Assembly: GCA_028876385.1 (NCBI GenBank)
Contig: JAGWSF010000060.1
Span: 20,990 to 84,989, forward strand
DNA: 64,000 nucleotides
Direction of reading: 5' to 3'
DNA from: Acidobacteriota bacterium
Lineage (GTDB): Bacteria > Actinomycetota > Acidimicrobiia > Acidimicrobiales > Palsa-688
Every line of letters begins with the position of its first letter. Positions within the stretch are counted from its first letter, which is position 1. Of the stretch, positions 43,614-52,480 are shown one piece after another. Made by a program: the position numbers and the translations under genes. The notes under the pieces are model-generated. The model saw nothing but the letters and a program-made list of their open reading frames with translations. It searched no databases and was not told the origin of the DNA.

Positions 43614-44028
43614 CGCAAGGCCTCCATTTCCAGACCAGGGCCCCTGACCCGTCGATCGGCTCCACCACCAACTCCACTGCGGCCCCGACGCGCAGATCGG
43701 CGACCCCGTAGCCGGACGCCACCTGGCCGAGGATGACGATGTTCTCCGGGCGCAACTCGACGGCCGCTATGGCGAACGGCTCGAAGGGCTCGGTGGCCGC
43801 CACGAACGGCGGGGGCGGCTTGTACTGGGCGTCGGTGTAGCTCCACACCCGCCCCCGCCGTGACAGGGGGGTGTCGACCATCACCGCCGAGCGGCACGCC
43901 GGGTTGGGACACCACTCCCCGGTGGGAGGGAACTGGTAGGTGCCGCACTCCGGGCAGCGCCGCCCGATCAGCGCCGGTTGGGGGTCAGTGGTGAACCACC
44001 CGTCGATGACGGGAGCCGCCTCGGTCAT
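43606..44028 (-). CDS. DUF35 OB-fold/zinc-ribbon protein (aldolase partner)
   Basis: 140 aa. The zinc ribbon (CPEC...CPNPAC) is followed by an OB fold with RGRVWSYTD and EPFAIAAVELRPENIVILGQV. DUF35 proteins are needed for activity of Ltp2-type aldolases. ATG 44028 has GAGGAGGG upstream and overlaps ipdB by four bases (ATGA). It is directly before the Ltp-like gene. Confidence 0.9.
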   Translation of the reverse strand: MTEAAPVIDGWFTTDPQPALIGRRCPECGTYQFPPTGEWCPNPACRSAVMVDTPLSRRGRVWSYTDAQYKPPPPFVAATEPFEPFAIAAVELRPENIVILGQVASGYGVADLRVGAAVELVVEPIDGSGALVWKWRPCGD

Positions 44029-44792
44029 GAACCCTCCTCGGGTAGTTCCACGTGACGCTGGTCGCCGGGGTCTATCACTTCGCGGATCAAGCGAAGCTCC
44101 TCGTCGCTCGGAAGCCTCGTCTGGTCGATCACCTCGGCCCGGGCCAGCTCGAAGCCGGTGGCCGCCACCACCTCGTCGACGGTCACGCCCGGGTGGACGC
44201 TCACCAGCCGCAGGCGGTGGTCCGGTCCCCCGAAGTCGAGGACCGCCAGGTTGGTCACCACCCGGCGCAGGTCCAGGAACTCGAGCGCGCCGGCACCCGC
44301 CGCCGCGGCCCGGTCCCAGCCCACCCCGGTCACCACGTCCACCTTCTCCACGAACACCCGGGGTGAATGGTTGGCCACCCAGTAGCTGGTGGCGTGGTTG
44401 ACGGTGTTGCCCGGCGCGCCCCGGAAGCCGATCAGCTGGGTCTTGGGACGGGCGTAGTCGGCACCGATGGCCGCGAAGTTCTGGTTGCCGTAAGGGTCGA
44501 TCTGGGTGGCTCCCATCACGACGTGACGACGTCCCGACCACACCACGTCGAACATGGACCGGTAGGGGTTGTAGTACTCCACGACCCGGCCCTCGGGCCA
44601 GCCGAAGGCGCCGTCGTTGGCGATCAGGGCCGCTTCGCCGTCGGTGGCCATCAGGAGGGGCTCGAAAGTGGCCCGGGCCAGGCGACCGGCGATCATCGGG
44701 ATGGTCCCGATGGGGTTGGCGACGATCTCGCCGTCGCCGCGGAAGCACTCGGCGAGAGCCACCACGCACACATCGGCTCGGGTCGCGCTCAC
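44025..44792 (-). CDS. ipdB: CoA-transferase-fold hydrolase subunit IpdB
   Basis: 255 aa, class I CoA-transferase beta fold. VANPIGTIPMIAGRLARATFEP, GATQIDPYGNQNF, GFRGAPGNTVNH and the HPGVTVDEV stretch are those of IpdB. With IpdA it opens ring C or D of the steroid-derived acyl-CoA (COCHEA-CoA) by hydrolysis rather than CoA transfer. The start GTG 44792 overlaps ipdA (GTGA). Confidence 0.93.
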   Translation of the reverse strand: MSATRADVCVVALAECFRGDGEIVANPIGTIPMIAGRLARATFEPLLMATDGEAALIANDGAFGWPEGRVVEYYNPYRSMFDVVWSGRRHVVMGATQIDPYGNQNFAAIGADYARPKTQLIGFRGAPGNTVNHATSYWVANHSPRVFVEKVDVVTGVGWDRAAAAGAGALEFLDLRRVVTNLAVLDFGGPDHRLRLVSVHPGVTVDEVVAATGFELARAEVIDQTRLPSDEELRLIREVIDPGDQRHVELPEEGS

Positions 44793-45613
44793 GACGGCAC
44801 CTCCACATGCTGGCGGTAGAACTCGGCCCAGTCCTCCGGGGAGCGGGCCGCGGCGGCGTACTGCTTCTGCAACTCCTCGTCGCGCTCGTAGTCCGGGACG
44901 CACGACGTGAACCACGCCCCGCCGGGGCTTTCGACCACGCCGTCGACCATGATCCGGGCTATCCGCAGCCGCAGCTCCGTTCCGGCCTCCTCGGCGAGGG
45001 CGGCGGTGGGGACGATCCGCTCGGCCGAGATGAACCGGCGGGTCGGTGCGGCCCGCAGGAACAGGTCGTCGAAGTACAGGTCCGGCCCGAGGAAGGTGGC
45101 GTTGCCCCTCTCGTCGGCCCGGTTCAGGTGGCAGATGGCGGCGTCGAGCTCGAAGGCCGGCACCGCCACGAGCTCCATGCCGTCGGCGAAAGGCGATCTG
45201 ACCGTGGAGAGCAACGGGTTGAGCTTCATCAGGTCGCTGCCCAGTCCCACCCGGGTGGGCAGGAAAGGGACCCGCCAGGCGGCCGCCTGCAGACCCAGGA
45301 GGAACAGGCCCTCGTCGAAGGGCACGTCCTCCACCGCGCCGGACTGGCGAGCGGCGCGGAAGTGCGGCTCCAAGGCGATGGAGTCGAGGGAGGCGAAGGG
45401 GTACACGGCCCGGCGCACCTTGCCGGTGGCGCAGAGCAGTCCGAGGTCGGGGCCGGCGAAGCTCACGACGGTGAGGTCCCGCAGCGACGAGCGGGCCATG
45501 GCCCGGACAATGGACATCGGCTTGCGCCGGCTGCCCCAACCGCCGATACCGATGGTCATGCCGTCCTCGAGGGTGGCCACGACCGCTTCGGGCGACATGA
45601 GCTTGGAGCTCAT
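44789..45613 (-). CDS. ipdA: CoA-transferase-fold hydrolase subunit IpdA
   Basis: 274 aa, class I CoA-transferase alpha fold with LEDGMTIGIGGWGSRRKPMSIVRA at the N-terminus, FAGPDLGLLCATGKV and SDLMKLNP. The GGWGSRRKP box is characteristic of IpdA, the ring-cleaving hydrolase of the HIP pathway. ATG 45613 overlaps the echA20 stop by four bases (ATGA). IpdA and IpdB act as a heteromer. Confidence 0.93.
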   Translation of the reverse strand: MSSKLMSPEAVVATLEDGMTIGIGGWGSRRKPMSIVRAMARSSLRDLTVVSFAGPDLGLLCATGKVRRAVYPFASLDSIALEPHFRAARQSGAVEDVPFDEGLFLLGLQAAAWRVPFLPTRVGLGSDLMKLNPLLSTVRSPFADGMELVAVPAFELDAAICHLNRADERGNATFLGPDLYFDDLFLRAAPTRRFISAERIVPTAALAEEAGTELRLRIARIMVDGVVESPGGAWFTSCVPDYERDEELQKQYAAAARSPEDWAEFYRQHVEVPS

Positions 45614-46371
45614 CGGGAGGTGTCCGTGTCCCGCTTGGCGACGAAGGCGTCGCGGTGCTCGTCGGCCACCCCCGAGAGGTTGAGCTCGAAGGTGAAGCCC
45701 TGCTCGAAGCGGTAGGACTTCTTCACGTCCCACGGGTCGATGCCGTTGAGCGACTCCTTGGCCGCCCTGATCACCGTCGGCGACTTGGAGGCGATGGTCC
45801 CGGCCACCCGCCGGGCCTCGTCCACGAGGCCGTCCCTCGCGACCACCGACAGCACCGAGCCGTAGGCGTGCAACTCGGCCGCCGTAACGGTGGCCGAGGT
45901 GTAGACCATGGCGCGCATCCGGTGCTGGGGCACGAGGCGGGAGAGGTGGGTGGCGGCGCCGAGCGCCCCCCGGTCGACCTCCGGCAGACCGAAGTAGGCG
46001 TCGTCGGAGGCCACGACGATGTCGGCGTTACCGGCCAACCCGACCCCGCCGCCCACACAGAATCCGTGGACCGCGGCCACGACCGGTACCGGGCAGTCGT
46101 ACACCGCGGCGAACGCCGCGTAGCAGCCCCGATTGGCGCCGATCAGGGCGTCGAAGCCCTCGGTCTCCTGCATCTCCTTGATGTCGACACCAGCGTTGAA
46201 GCCGCGGCCCTCGGCCCGCAGGATCACCACCCGGACCTCGGGATCTCGGCCGAGTGCGCTGACCTGGTCGGCCACCGCGAACCAGTCGGCCACTCGGAGC
46301 GCGTTGACCGGCGGGCAGTCCATCACCACCTCGGCGATGCCACCGTCCCCTAACTGCGATGTAACCGGCAC
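45610..46371 (-). CDS. echA20: Enoyl-CoA hydratase-fold ring hydrolase EchA20
   Basis: 253 aa crotonase. The PPVNALRVADWF start, RGFNAGVDIKEMQ (oxyanion hole), HGFCVGGGVGLAG and the C-terminal FEQGFTFELNLSG agree with EchA20, which cleaves the D ring of HIEC-CoA before IpdAB acts. GTG start at 46371. It is the first gene of the coupled minus-strand operon. Confidence 0.92.
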   Translation of the reverse strand: MPVTSQLGDGGIAEVVMDCPPVNALRVADWFAVADQVSALGRDPEVRVVILRAEGRGFNAGVDIKEMQETEGFDALIGANRGCYAAFAAVYDCPVPVVAAVHGFCVGGGVGLAGNADIVVASDDAYFGLPEVDRGALGAATHLSRLVPQHRMRAMVYTSATVTAAELHAYGSVLSVVARDGLVDEARRVAGTIASKSPTVIRAAKESLNGIDPWDVKKSYRFEQGFTFELNLSGVADEHRDAFVAKRDTDTSR

Positions 46372-46431
46372 TTGCCTCCCGGCTCCCTTCGTCGTCGTTT
46401 CTGCTCTGAGACTTCCATGGGCCGGTCGCGC

Positions 46432-47151
46432 TCAGGCGACCGACGAGGCCGGGAGGCGCTCGGAGAATTCCAGCACCACCCACACCGCTCTGGCTATGCG
46501 GTCGTAGACGTCAGCGATCGATTGCGACCCCATGACCCACTGCCGCAGCTGCAGGTCGAACACCGATGTTGCCACCGAGACCACGTCCTTGGCCACCTCG
46601 TCGGGGAGACCCTGCAGGGACTCGACGTAGACCTTGGTGTTGCGGGCCATGTTGCGGGCGAAGATCTCCCGGGTGAAGGGATCCTCTGACGTCTCCAGGG
46701 ACAAAACGACCCGGGCCAGCTGCGGCCAGCTCTGGAAGGCCCTCATGGAGCGGTGCAGCACATCGGTGAGGCGCTCGGCGTTGGTCGATCCCCGCAACGG
46801 GCGCCGCTCGACGTTGGTGACCAGCTGGGCCGCCCAGTGGGCCAGGACCTCGGCGAAGAGGTGATCCTTGGACTGGAAGTAGCGGTACACCGTCCCGAGG
46901 GCCACCCCGGCCTCGCCGGCCACGTCCTTCATCTGTATCTGGGTGTGGTCGTGGCTCCTGAGCAGCGACAGCCCGGCCTCGACGATGCGTTCCCGGCGGG
47001 CCAGCTGCGCCGCGCTCAGCGTCTCGGGCAGCGGCGGGGCGCTCACCTTCGGAGTCGATCGCTTGGGCACTGAGTCGTTCCCTCCCGGGCGGTCCACGCC
47101 GGCCACATTTCCGGTGGGTGGGACCCCGGCTTGAGCGCGGCTCGACTGCAT
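46432..47151 (-). CDS. TetR family regulator, KstR-like
   Basis: 239 aa. A ~45-residue Pro/Ser/Gly-rich N-terminal tail precedes a TetR helix-turn-helix at ~72-96 (MKDVAGEAGVALGTVYRYF), closer to KstR than to KstR2. The rest is an all-helical ligand domain. KstR represses steroid catabolic genes and is released by steroid acyl-CoAs. The tail may be untranslated if GTG 47070 is used. It lies between the echA20 operon and the side-chain operon. Confidence 0.88.
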   Translation of the reverse strand: MQSSRAQAGVPPTGNVAGVDRPGGNDSVPKRSTPKVSAPPLPETLSAAQLARRERIVEAGLSLLRSHDHTQIQMKDVAGEAGVALGTVYRYFQSKDHLFAEVLAHWAAQLVTNVERRPLRGSTNAERLTDVLHRSMRAFQSWPQLARVVLSLETSEDPFTREIFARNMARNTKVYVESLQGLPDEVAKDVVSVATSVFDLQLRQWVMGSQSIADVYDRIARAVWVVLEFSERLPASSVA

Positions 47152-47153
47152 CT

Positions 47154-47164
47154 CCTACGTTGTA
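47154..47164. promoter_or_regulatory. Small palindrome in the TetR/amidohydrolase intergenic region
   Basis: CTAC-GTT-GTAG (47154-47164) is an inverted repeat just upstream of the TetR start. It may be part of an operator for self-regulation. Confidence 0.3.
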
Positions 47165-47172
47165 GGCAATGA

Positions 47173-47188
47173 AAGCTGATTCTAGCTT
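47173..47188. promoter_or_regulatory. Inverted repeat upstream of the side-chain operon
   Basis: AAGCT-GATTCT-AGCTT is a 5-bp inverted repeat with a 6-base spacer in the 82-bp region between the divergent TetR and amidohydrolase genes. It is the best candidate operator there; it does not match the KstR motif well. Confidence 0.4.
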
Positions 47189-47233
47189 AGCGAGAGGGTC
47201 CCGCCGGCGGCCCGCGCAGGGGAGTGATAGCTG

Positions 47234-48148
47234 ATGGCCATGCCCAAGGACGTTCCGATCATCGACACCATGATCGGCTTTCCCGTCGCCGACTTCGAAG
47301 CCACCTACGGCTTCATCCGCCGCCAGGTGAAAGACGACGACTCCAAGGAGGGGATGCAGTTCCCCGTCGAGTACATGTTCAAGGACGTCCCGAAGGGCCA
47401 CGACGGGGTCAGCGACCCGGTGGCCAGCACCCTCGAGCAGATGGACCGCTACAACATCGCGGTAGGGATGATCGGCACCAGCCGTGACGGCGTCAGCGAC
47501 CGGGCCCTGCGGGAGCACCCCGACCGGTTCATCGGCCGCACGTCGGTCGATCCCAACGAGGGCATGAAGGCCATCCACAAGATCGTCCGCGACCACGAGG
47601 AGCTCGGCGTGCGCGCCGTGTCGGTCTTCCCCGCGGGGACCTTCCCGCAGGTTCCGATCAACGACAAGAAGATGTACCCGATCTACGCCAAGTGCGTCGA
47701 GCTGGGCCTGTCGGCGTGGGTGAACGCCGGTATTCCCGGGCCGCGCCTGCGGGGCATGTGCCAGCACGTCGAGCTGATCGACGAGGTGATGTACGACTTC
47801 CCGGACCTCACCTTCGTCACCATGCACGGGTGCGAGCCCTGGGAGGCGCTCGCCGTGAAGCTGATGCTGAAGTGGCCGGGCCTGCACTACTGCACGTCGG
47901 CGTTCGCCCCCAAGCACTACCCGAAGGCCATCATCGACTACGCCAACACCCGCGGTGCGGACAAGATCCTCTACGCCGGCTACTACCCGATGGGGCTGAC
48001 CCTGGAGCGCATCATGGGAGACATGCCCAACGTGGCCTTCCGGGACCACGTGTGGCCCAAGTTCCTCCACGACAATGCCGCCCGCATCCTCGGACTGCCG
48101 CTGCTCGCCCCCGCGGCCGAGCCGGCCGGAGCGGCCAAGAGCGAGTGA
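47234..48148 (+). CDS. Amidohydrolase-2 family protein
   Basis: 304 aa TIM-barrel hydrolase of the amidohydrolase-2 (ACMSD-like) family. PIIDTMIGFP replaces the usual HxH metal motif, but later elements are present: GVRAVSVFP, TMHGCEPWEAL and KILYAGYYPMG with the C-terminal Asp-like site altered. It may be a hydrolase or decarboxylase of altered metal site. It is the first gene of the side-chain operon; its stop overlaps the fadD gene (GTGA). Confidence 0.82.
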   Translation: MAMPKDVPIIDTMIGFPVADFEATYGFIRRQVKDDDSKEGMQFPVEYMFKDVPKGHDGVSDPVASTLEQMDRYNIAVGMIGTSRDGVSDRALREHPDRFIGRTSVDPNEGMKAIHKIVRDHEELGVRAVSVFPAGTFPQVPINDKKMYPIYAKCVELGLSAWVNAGIPGPRLRGMCQHVELIDEVMYDFPDLTFVTMHGCEPWEALAVKLMLKWPGLHYCTSAFAPKHYPKAIIDYANTRGADKILYAGYYPMGLTLERIMGDMPNVAFRDHVWPKFLHDNAARILGLPLLAPAAEPAGAAKSE

Positions 48149-49935
48149 GCACCGAGGCCCCATCCCGGCGCCCGGCGCTGCTCACCTGGGCCGAGGACGA
48201 GCTCCTCCCCGAGGCGGCGCGGGCGGCGCTGACCGGACCCGGCGCGCCGTTCGAGATGACCGAGGAGGAGGTCCTCGGGACCACCATGCGGGTCTTCGTC
48301 AAGCGGCCCCGCAACATGCGCCAGGTCCTCGAATCGGCCGGGGAACGCTTCGGGGACCGACCGTTCCTGATCTTCCCGGGAAGGACCTTCACCCACCGCT
48401 CCATGATCGAACCGGTGAGCGCCGTGGCCGGCGCGCTGCGTCGCCGCTACGGAATCGAACCGGGCGACCGGGTGGCGGTGGTGGCGGCCAACTGCGAGGG
48501 ACACGCCCTGACGTCGTGGGCGACCATCTGCCTCGGCGGCATCATCGTCGAGCTGAACGGCTGGTGGACCGGGCCGGAGATGGTCCACGGACTCGAGCTC
48601 ACCAAACCCAAGGTGCTCCTCGGGGACCGCAAGCGCCTGGACCGGCTGGCCGGTCACGACATCGGGATTCCGGTGGTGTGCTTCGAGGACGAGCTGGCCG
48701 ACCTCGAGGCCGAGGGGGCGGGCGTCGCTCTGCCACCCGACGGCATCGACGAGGACGACCCCATGGTGATCCTCTTCACGAGCGGGACCACAGGCCGTTC
48801 CAAGGGCGCCGTGCTGTCCCACCGGGCCCACATCCACATGATGACGCAGGCCGCCCTCCAAGGCGCCGTCGGTGCCATCCTGGAACCAGCTTCTAGCCCC
48901 CAACCGGGGGCCGGGGCGGGTGCTGGGCCGGCTCCCGCGCCGGGTGGCGGACCGGTCGCTCCGGCCCCTTCCGGGGTGAGTGGTTGCGCCATAGGGGTGT
49001 CACCGATGTTCCACATCTCCGGCTTCTCGACCGCGCTCATCGGCGGTTCGGTGATGGGCATGACCATCGCCTACCCACCGCCGGGGCGCTGGGATCCGCA
49101 GGTGCAGCTGCAGATGACCGAACGCTTCCAGGCGACCAACTGGGCCCTGGTGCCGACCCAGCTGTGGCGCCTCCTCGAGCACCCCGACTTCGACCGCTAC
49201 GACCTGTCGTCGCTGCGGCGCGTCGGTGGCGGCGGGGCCACGTTCCAGCCGGAGCTGTGGAAGCGGGTGGCCGAGAAGCTGCCCCACCTGGACCGTATGG
49301 GCACCGGGTACGGGATGACCGAGACCTGCGGGGCGGGCACCCACCAGGACGGGCGGGCCGCCGTCGAGCACCCCGACGCCGTCGGGGCCCCGGTGCCGGG
49401 CTACTCGCTGTCGGTGCGCGACCCCGACGGGCGCGTCGTCGCCGAGGGGGAGGTGGGGGAGATCTGGTTGCGAGGCCCCTGCAACCTGCTGCGCTACTGG
49501 GACAACGCCGAGGCCACCGCCCGGGCCCTCGACGCCGACCGCTGGTACCACGCCGGCGAGTTCGGCCACATCGAGGGGGGCCTGCTCTACCTCGACGGGC
49601 GGGGCAGCGAGCTGATCATCCGGGGCGGCGAGAACATCTACCCCATAGAGATCGAGAACCGCCTCATCGAGCACCCGGCGGTCGCCGAGGTGGCGGTGAT
49701 CGGGATACCCGACCGCATCCTCGGCGAGGAGGTCAAGGCGGTGGTGGTGCTGCACCCCGGCGCCGACCTCGACGTCGACACGATGAAGGAATGGGTCGGT
49801 GCCGCGCTGGCCGCCTTCAAGGTTCCCTCCCAGCTAGAGATCGTGGAGAGACTTCCCCACAACGCCACCGGCAAGGTCATGAAGCACGTGCTGCGCGACC
49901 CGGCGGCCAACCTGTCAGGCATCCAGGAGGAGTAG
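48145..49935 (+). CDS. Acyl-CoA synthetase (FadD17/19-like) with an unusual internal insertion
   Basis: 596 aa ANL-family ligase. LFTSGTTGRSKGA (P-loop), GYGMTETCGAG, DGRGSELIIRGGENIYP and the lysine in GKVMKH are all present. Between the P-loop and the SPMFHISG motif there is a ~30-residue Pro/Gly/Ala-rich insertion (after EPASS) not found in ordinary members. Context with echA19 and cyp125 suggests activation of the steroid side-chain acid. GTG 48145 overlaps the previous stop. Confidence 0.87.
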   Translation: MSTEAPSRRPALLTWAEDELLPEAARAALTGPGAPFEMTEEEVLGTTMRVFVKRPRNMRQVLESAGERFGDRPFLIFPGRTFTHRSMIEPVSAVAGALRRRYGIEPGDRVAVVAANCEGHALTSWATICLGGIIVELNGWWTGPEMVHGLELTKPKVLLGDRKRLDRLAGHDIGIPVVCFEDELADLEAEGAGVALPPDGIDEDDPMVILFTSGTTGRSKGAVLSHRAHIHMMTQAALQGAVGAILEPASSPQPGAGAGAGPAPAPGGGPVAPAPSGVSGCAIGVSPMFHISGFSTALIGGSVMGMTIAYPPPGRWDPQVQLQMTERFQATNWALVPTQLWRLLEHPDFDRYDLSSLRRVGGGGATFQPELWKRVAEKLPHLDRMGTGYGMTETCGAGTHQDGRAAVEHPDAVGAPVPGYSLSVRDPDGRVVAEGEVGEIWLRGPCNLLRYWDNAEATARALDADRWYHAGEFGHIEGGLLYLDGRGSELIIRGGENIYPIEIENRLIEHPAVAEVAVIGIPDRILGEEVKAVVVLHPGADLDVDTMKEWVGAALAAFKVPSQLEIVERLPHNATGKVMKHVLRDPAANLSGIQEE

Positions 49936-49937
49936 AA

Positions 49938-50369
49938 ATGGACGTGCAGGAGCTATCCGACCGGGCCGAGATCGCCGACCTGATCACCCGCTACACCCGC
50001 CACTTGGACCAGCGGCAGTGGCCCGAGCTGGGAGCGTTGTTCACCGCTGACGCCAGCATCGACTACGGGGCCTTCGGGGGCTCGGTCGGCGGCGTGCCGG
50101 AGACCCTCGAGTTCCTCGCCGGGGCCATGCCCAGGTTTGCCAAGACCCAGCACATGCTGGGCCTGCCCCACATCGAGATCGACGGTGACCGCGCCCGAGC
50201 CGCCACCCCCTGCCACAACCCGATGCTGCTCGGCCAAGGCAAGGACTCCAAGGTGATGGTGTGCTCGCTGTGGTACCACCACGAGTTCGCCCGCACCCCC
50301 GACGGTTGGCGCATCGCCTCGCTGCGCGAGGAACGCAACTTCATGCACATGCTCCCCGGGGAGTCGTGA
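49938..50369 (+). CDS. SnoaL/NTF2-like protein
   Basis: 143 aa NTF2 fold: [34 protein letters not shown], and strands ending [15 protein letters not shown]. The AGGAGG ribosome binding site precedes ATG 49938. Its role in side-chain metabolism is unknown; a ketosteroid isomerase-like or acyl-binding role is possible. Confidence 0.82.
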   Translation: MDVQELSDRAEIADLITRYTRHLDQRQWPELGALFTADASIDYGAFGGSVGGVPETLEFLAGAMPRFAKTQHMLGLPHIEIDGDRARAATPCHNPMLLGQGKDSKVMVCSLWYHHEFARTPDGWRIASLREERNFMHMLPGES

Positions 50370-50442
50370 CCGTCTCGCGCCGGACCCCCTCTCGGACCCG
50401 GGCCCCCGCTCGGGACCGGACCCCTTTTCAGGAAAGGAAGCC

Positions 50443-51243
50443 ATGCCCCAGATAATCGTGGAGCGCGACGCCCACACCATGATCCTCACGCTCAACCGGC
50501 CCAAGCGGCTGAACGCCTTCACCGGAACCATGCTCGTGACCCTGGTCGAGTCCTACGCCGAGGCCATGGCCGACGACGACGTGCGCTGCATCATCCTCAC
50601 GGGGGCCGGCGGGAACTTCTCGTCGGGCGCCGACCTGAAGGCCATGGCCGGGCTCGCCGACGAGGAGGACGCCCGGGCCGACGCGGCCGAGAAGACCGCG
50701 GCCGACCCGGACATCCCGTGGAAGGGATTTCTGAAGATCGACCGTCCCCTGAAGCCCATCATCGCCGCCGTCGAGGGCGTGGCCATCGCCGGCGGCACGG
50801 AGATCCTGCTCGGGACCGACATCCGGGTGGCCGGCGAGAGCGCCCGTTTCGGGGTCTCGGAGGTGCGGTGGTCGTTGTACCCGATGGCCGGCTCAGCGGT
50901 GCGGCTGCCCCGCCAGATCCCCTACACGGCCGCCGCCGAGATCCTCCTCACCGGCAAGCACATCACCGCCGCCGAGGCCAAGCAGCTGGGTCTGATCGGC
51001 CACGTCGTCCCCGACGGCCAGGCGCTGGACAAGGCCAAGGAGATCGCCGCCCAGATCAGCCTCAACGGTCCGCTGGCCGTCGAGGCGGTCCTGCAGACCA
51101 TCCGCAGCACCGGAGGTATGACCGAGGCCGAGGCCTTCGCCGACGAGTGGCCCCGCGGCCAGGCGGTGTTCGCCTCCGAGGACGCCAAGGAGGGTCCCAA
51201 GGCGTTCTCGGAGAAGCGGGTCCCCGACTTCAAACGCCGATGA
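50443..51243 (+). CDS. echA19: Enoyl-CoA hydratase EchA19-like
   Basis: 266 aa crotonase. [52 protein letters not shown] and [26 protein letters not shown] match mycobacterial EchA19, which hydrates the steroid enoyl-CoA in side-chain beta-oxidation. The oxyanion-hole residues and Glu/acid pair of the family lie in these motifs. It follows a 73-bp gap after the NTF2-like gene. Confidence 0.94.
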   Translation: MPQIIVERDAHTMILTLNRPKRLNAFTGTMLVTLVESYAEAMADDDVRCIILTGAGGNFSSGADLKAMAGLADEEDARADAAEKTAADPDIPWKGFLKIDRPLKPIIAAVEGVAIAGGTEILLGTDIRVAGESARFGVSEVRWSLYPMAGSAVRLPRQIPYTAAAEILLTGKHITAAEAKQLGLIGHVVPDGQALDKAKEIAAQISLNGPLAVEAVLQTIRSTGGMTEAEAFADEWPRGQAVFASEDAKEGPKAFSEKRVPDFKRR

Positions 51244-51265
51244 CCGCCCGGCCCGAACCCTGGAG

Positions 51266-52480
51266 ATGGCACACATGAAGCACATCGACCTGACCGACCC
51301 GGACCTGGTGCAACAGGCCGTCCCGATGGAGCAGCTCGACCAGCTGCGGGCCACCGAGCCGGTCTGGTGGAACTCCCAGCCGTCGGGCTTCGGTTTCGAC
51401 GACGGGGGATTCTGGCTGCTCACCCGCCACGCCGACGTGCGTGAGGTCTCGGTGCACCCGGAGATCTTCTCGAGCTGGCAGAACGGCGCCATCGTCCGCT
51501 TCGCCGAGGGCATGACCCGCGAGGACGTCGAGATGCAGCGGGTCATGATGATCAACGTCGACCCGCCCGATCACACCAAGCTCCGACGCATAGTCAACCG
51601 GGGCTTCACCCCCCGGGCCATCCGGATGATCGAGGGCGCGCTGGCCGAACGGGCCGAGCGCATCGCCGTCGAGGCGGCCAAGAAGGACGGCGGGGATTTC
51701 GTCACGGAGGTGGCCTGCGAGCTGCCCCTCCAGGCCATCGCCGAGCTGCTCGGGGTGCCCCAGGAGGACCGCCGGCGCATCTTCGACTGGTCCAACCAGA
51801 TGATCGCCTACGACGACCCCGAGTACGAGATCGACCCGGCGGTGGCCTCGGCCGAGCTCATCAACTACGCCATGGCACTCGGCCAGGAAAGGGCGGCCGC
51901 GCCGCGCGACGACATCGTCACCAAGCTGGTGACCGCCGACCTGGAGGACCGCGGCCTCACCACCGACGAGTTCGCCTTCTTCGTGCTGCTGCTGGCCGTC
52001 GCCGGCAACGAGACGACCCGCAACGCCCTCACCCACGGGATGATGGGGTTCTTCCGCTTCCCCGAGCAGTGGGAGCGCTACAAGGCCGAGCGGCCGGCCA
52101 CCACGGCCGACGAGGTGGTCCGTTGGGCCACCCCGGTGATCGTGTTCCAGCGCACCGCCCTGCAGGACACCTCCGTCGGGGGAGCCGACATCAAGGCCTT
52201 CCAGCGCGTCGGACTGTGCTACAGCGCCGCCAACTTCGATCCGGAGGTGTTCGACGACCCCTACTCGTTCGACATCGGCCGGGACCCCAACCCGCACCTC
52301 GGTTTCGGTGGTGGCGGTCCGCACTACTGCCTCGGGGCCAACCTGGCCAGGATGGAGATCAACCTGATGTTCAACGCGATAGCCGATCACCTGCCCGACA
52401 TCAACGCCGCCGGGCCGCCCCGCCGGCTGCGGTCGGGGTGGCTCAACGGCATCAAGGAACTCCCCGTGAGGTACCGGTGA
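51266..52480 (+). CDS. cyp125: Cytochrome P450 CYP125 (steroid C26-monooxygenase)
   Basis: 404 aa. The heme loop FGGGGPHYCLGANLAR, the I-helix AGNETTRN and ExxR are present. Family-level matches to CYP125 are extensive: PVWWNSQPSG, FSSWQNGAI, RFTPRAI-type region, CELPLQAIAELLGVPQEDR, AVAGNETTRN and LRSGWLNGIK. CYP125 oxidises C26 of cholest-4-en-3-one to start side-chain removal. ATG 51266 follows EchA19 by 22 bp; ATG 51275 is an alternative. Confidence 0.95.
   Translation: MAHMKHIDLTDPDLVQQAVPMEQLDQLRATEPVWWNSQPSGFGFDDGGFWLLTRHADVREVSVHPEIFSSWQNGAIVRFAEGMTREDVEMQRVMMINVDPPDHTKLRRIVNRGFTPRAIRMIEGALAERAERIAVEAAKKDGGDFVTEVACELPLQAIAELLGVPQEDRRRIFDWSNQMIAYDDPEYEIDPAVASAELINYAMALGQERAAAPRDDIVTKLVTADLEDRGLTTDEFAFFVLLLAVAGNETTRNALTHGMMGFFRFPEQWERYKAERPATTADEVVRWATPVIVFQRTALQDTSVGGADIKAFQRVGLCYSAANFDPEVFDDPYSFDIGRDPNPHLGFGGGGPHYCLGANLARMEINLMFNAIADHLPDINAAGPPRRLRSGWLNGIKELPVRYR

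Noticed and set aside
46511..48163. 550-aa antisense frame spanning the TetR gene and amidohydrolase
   Set aside because: Partly overlaps true genes on both strands; no recognisable motif.
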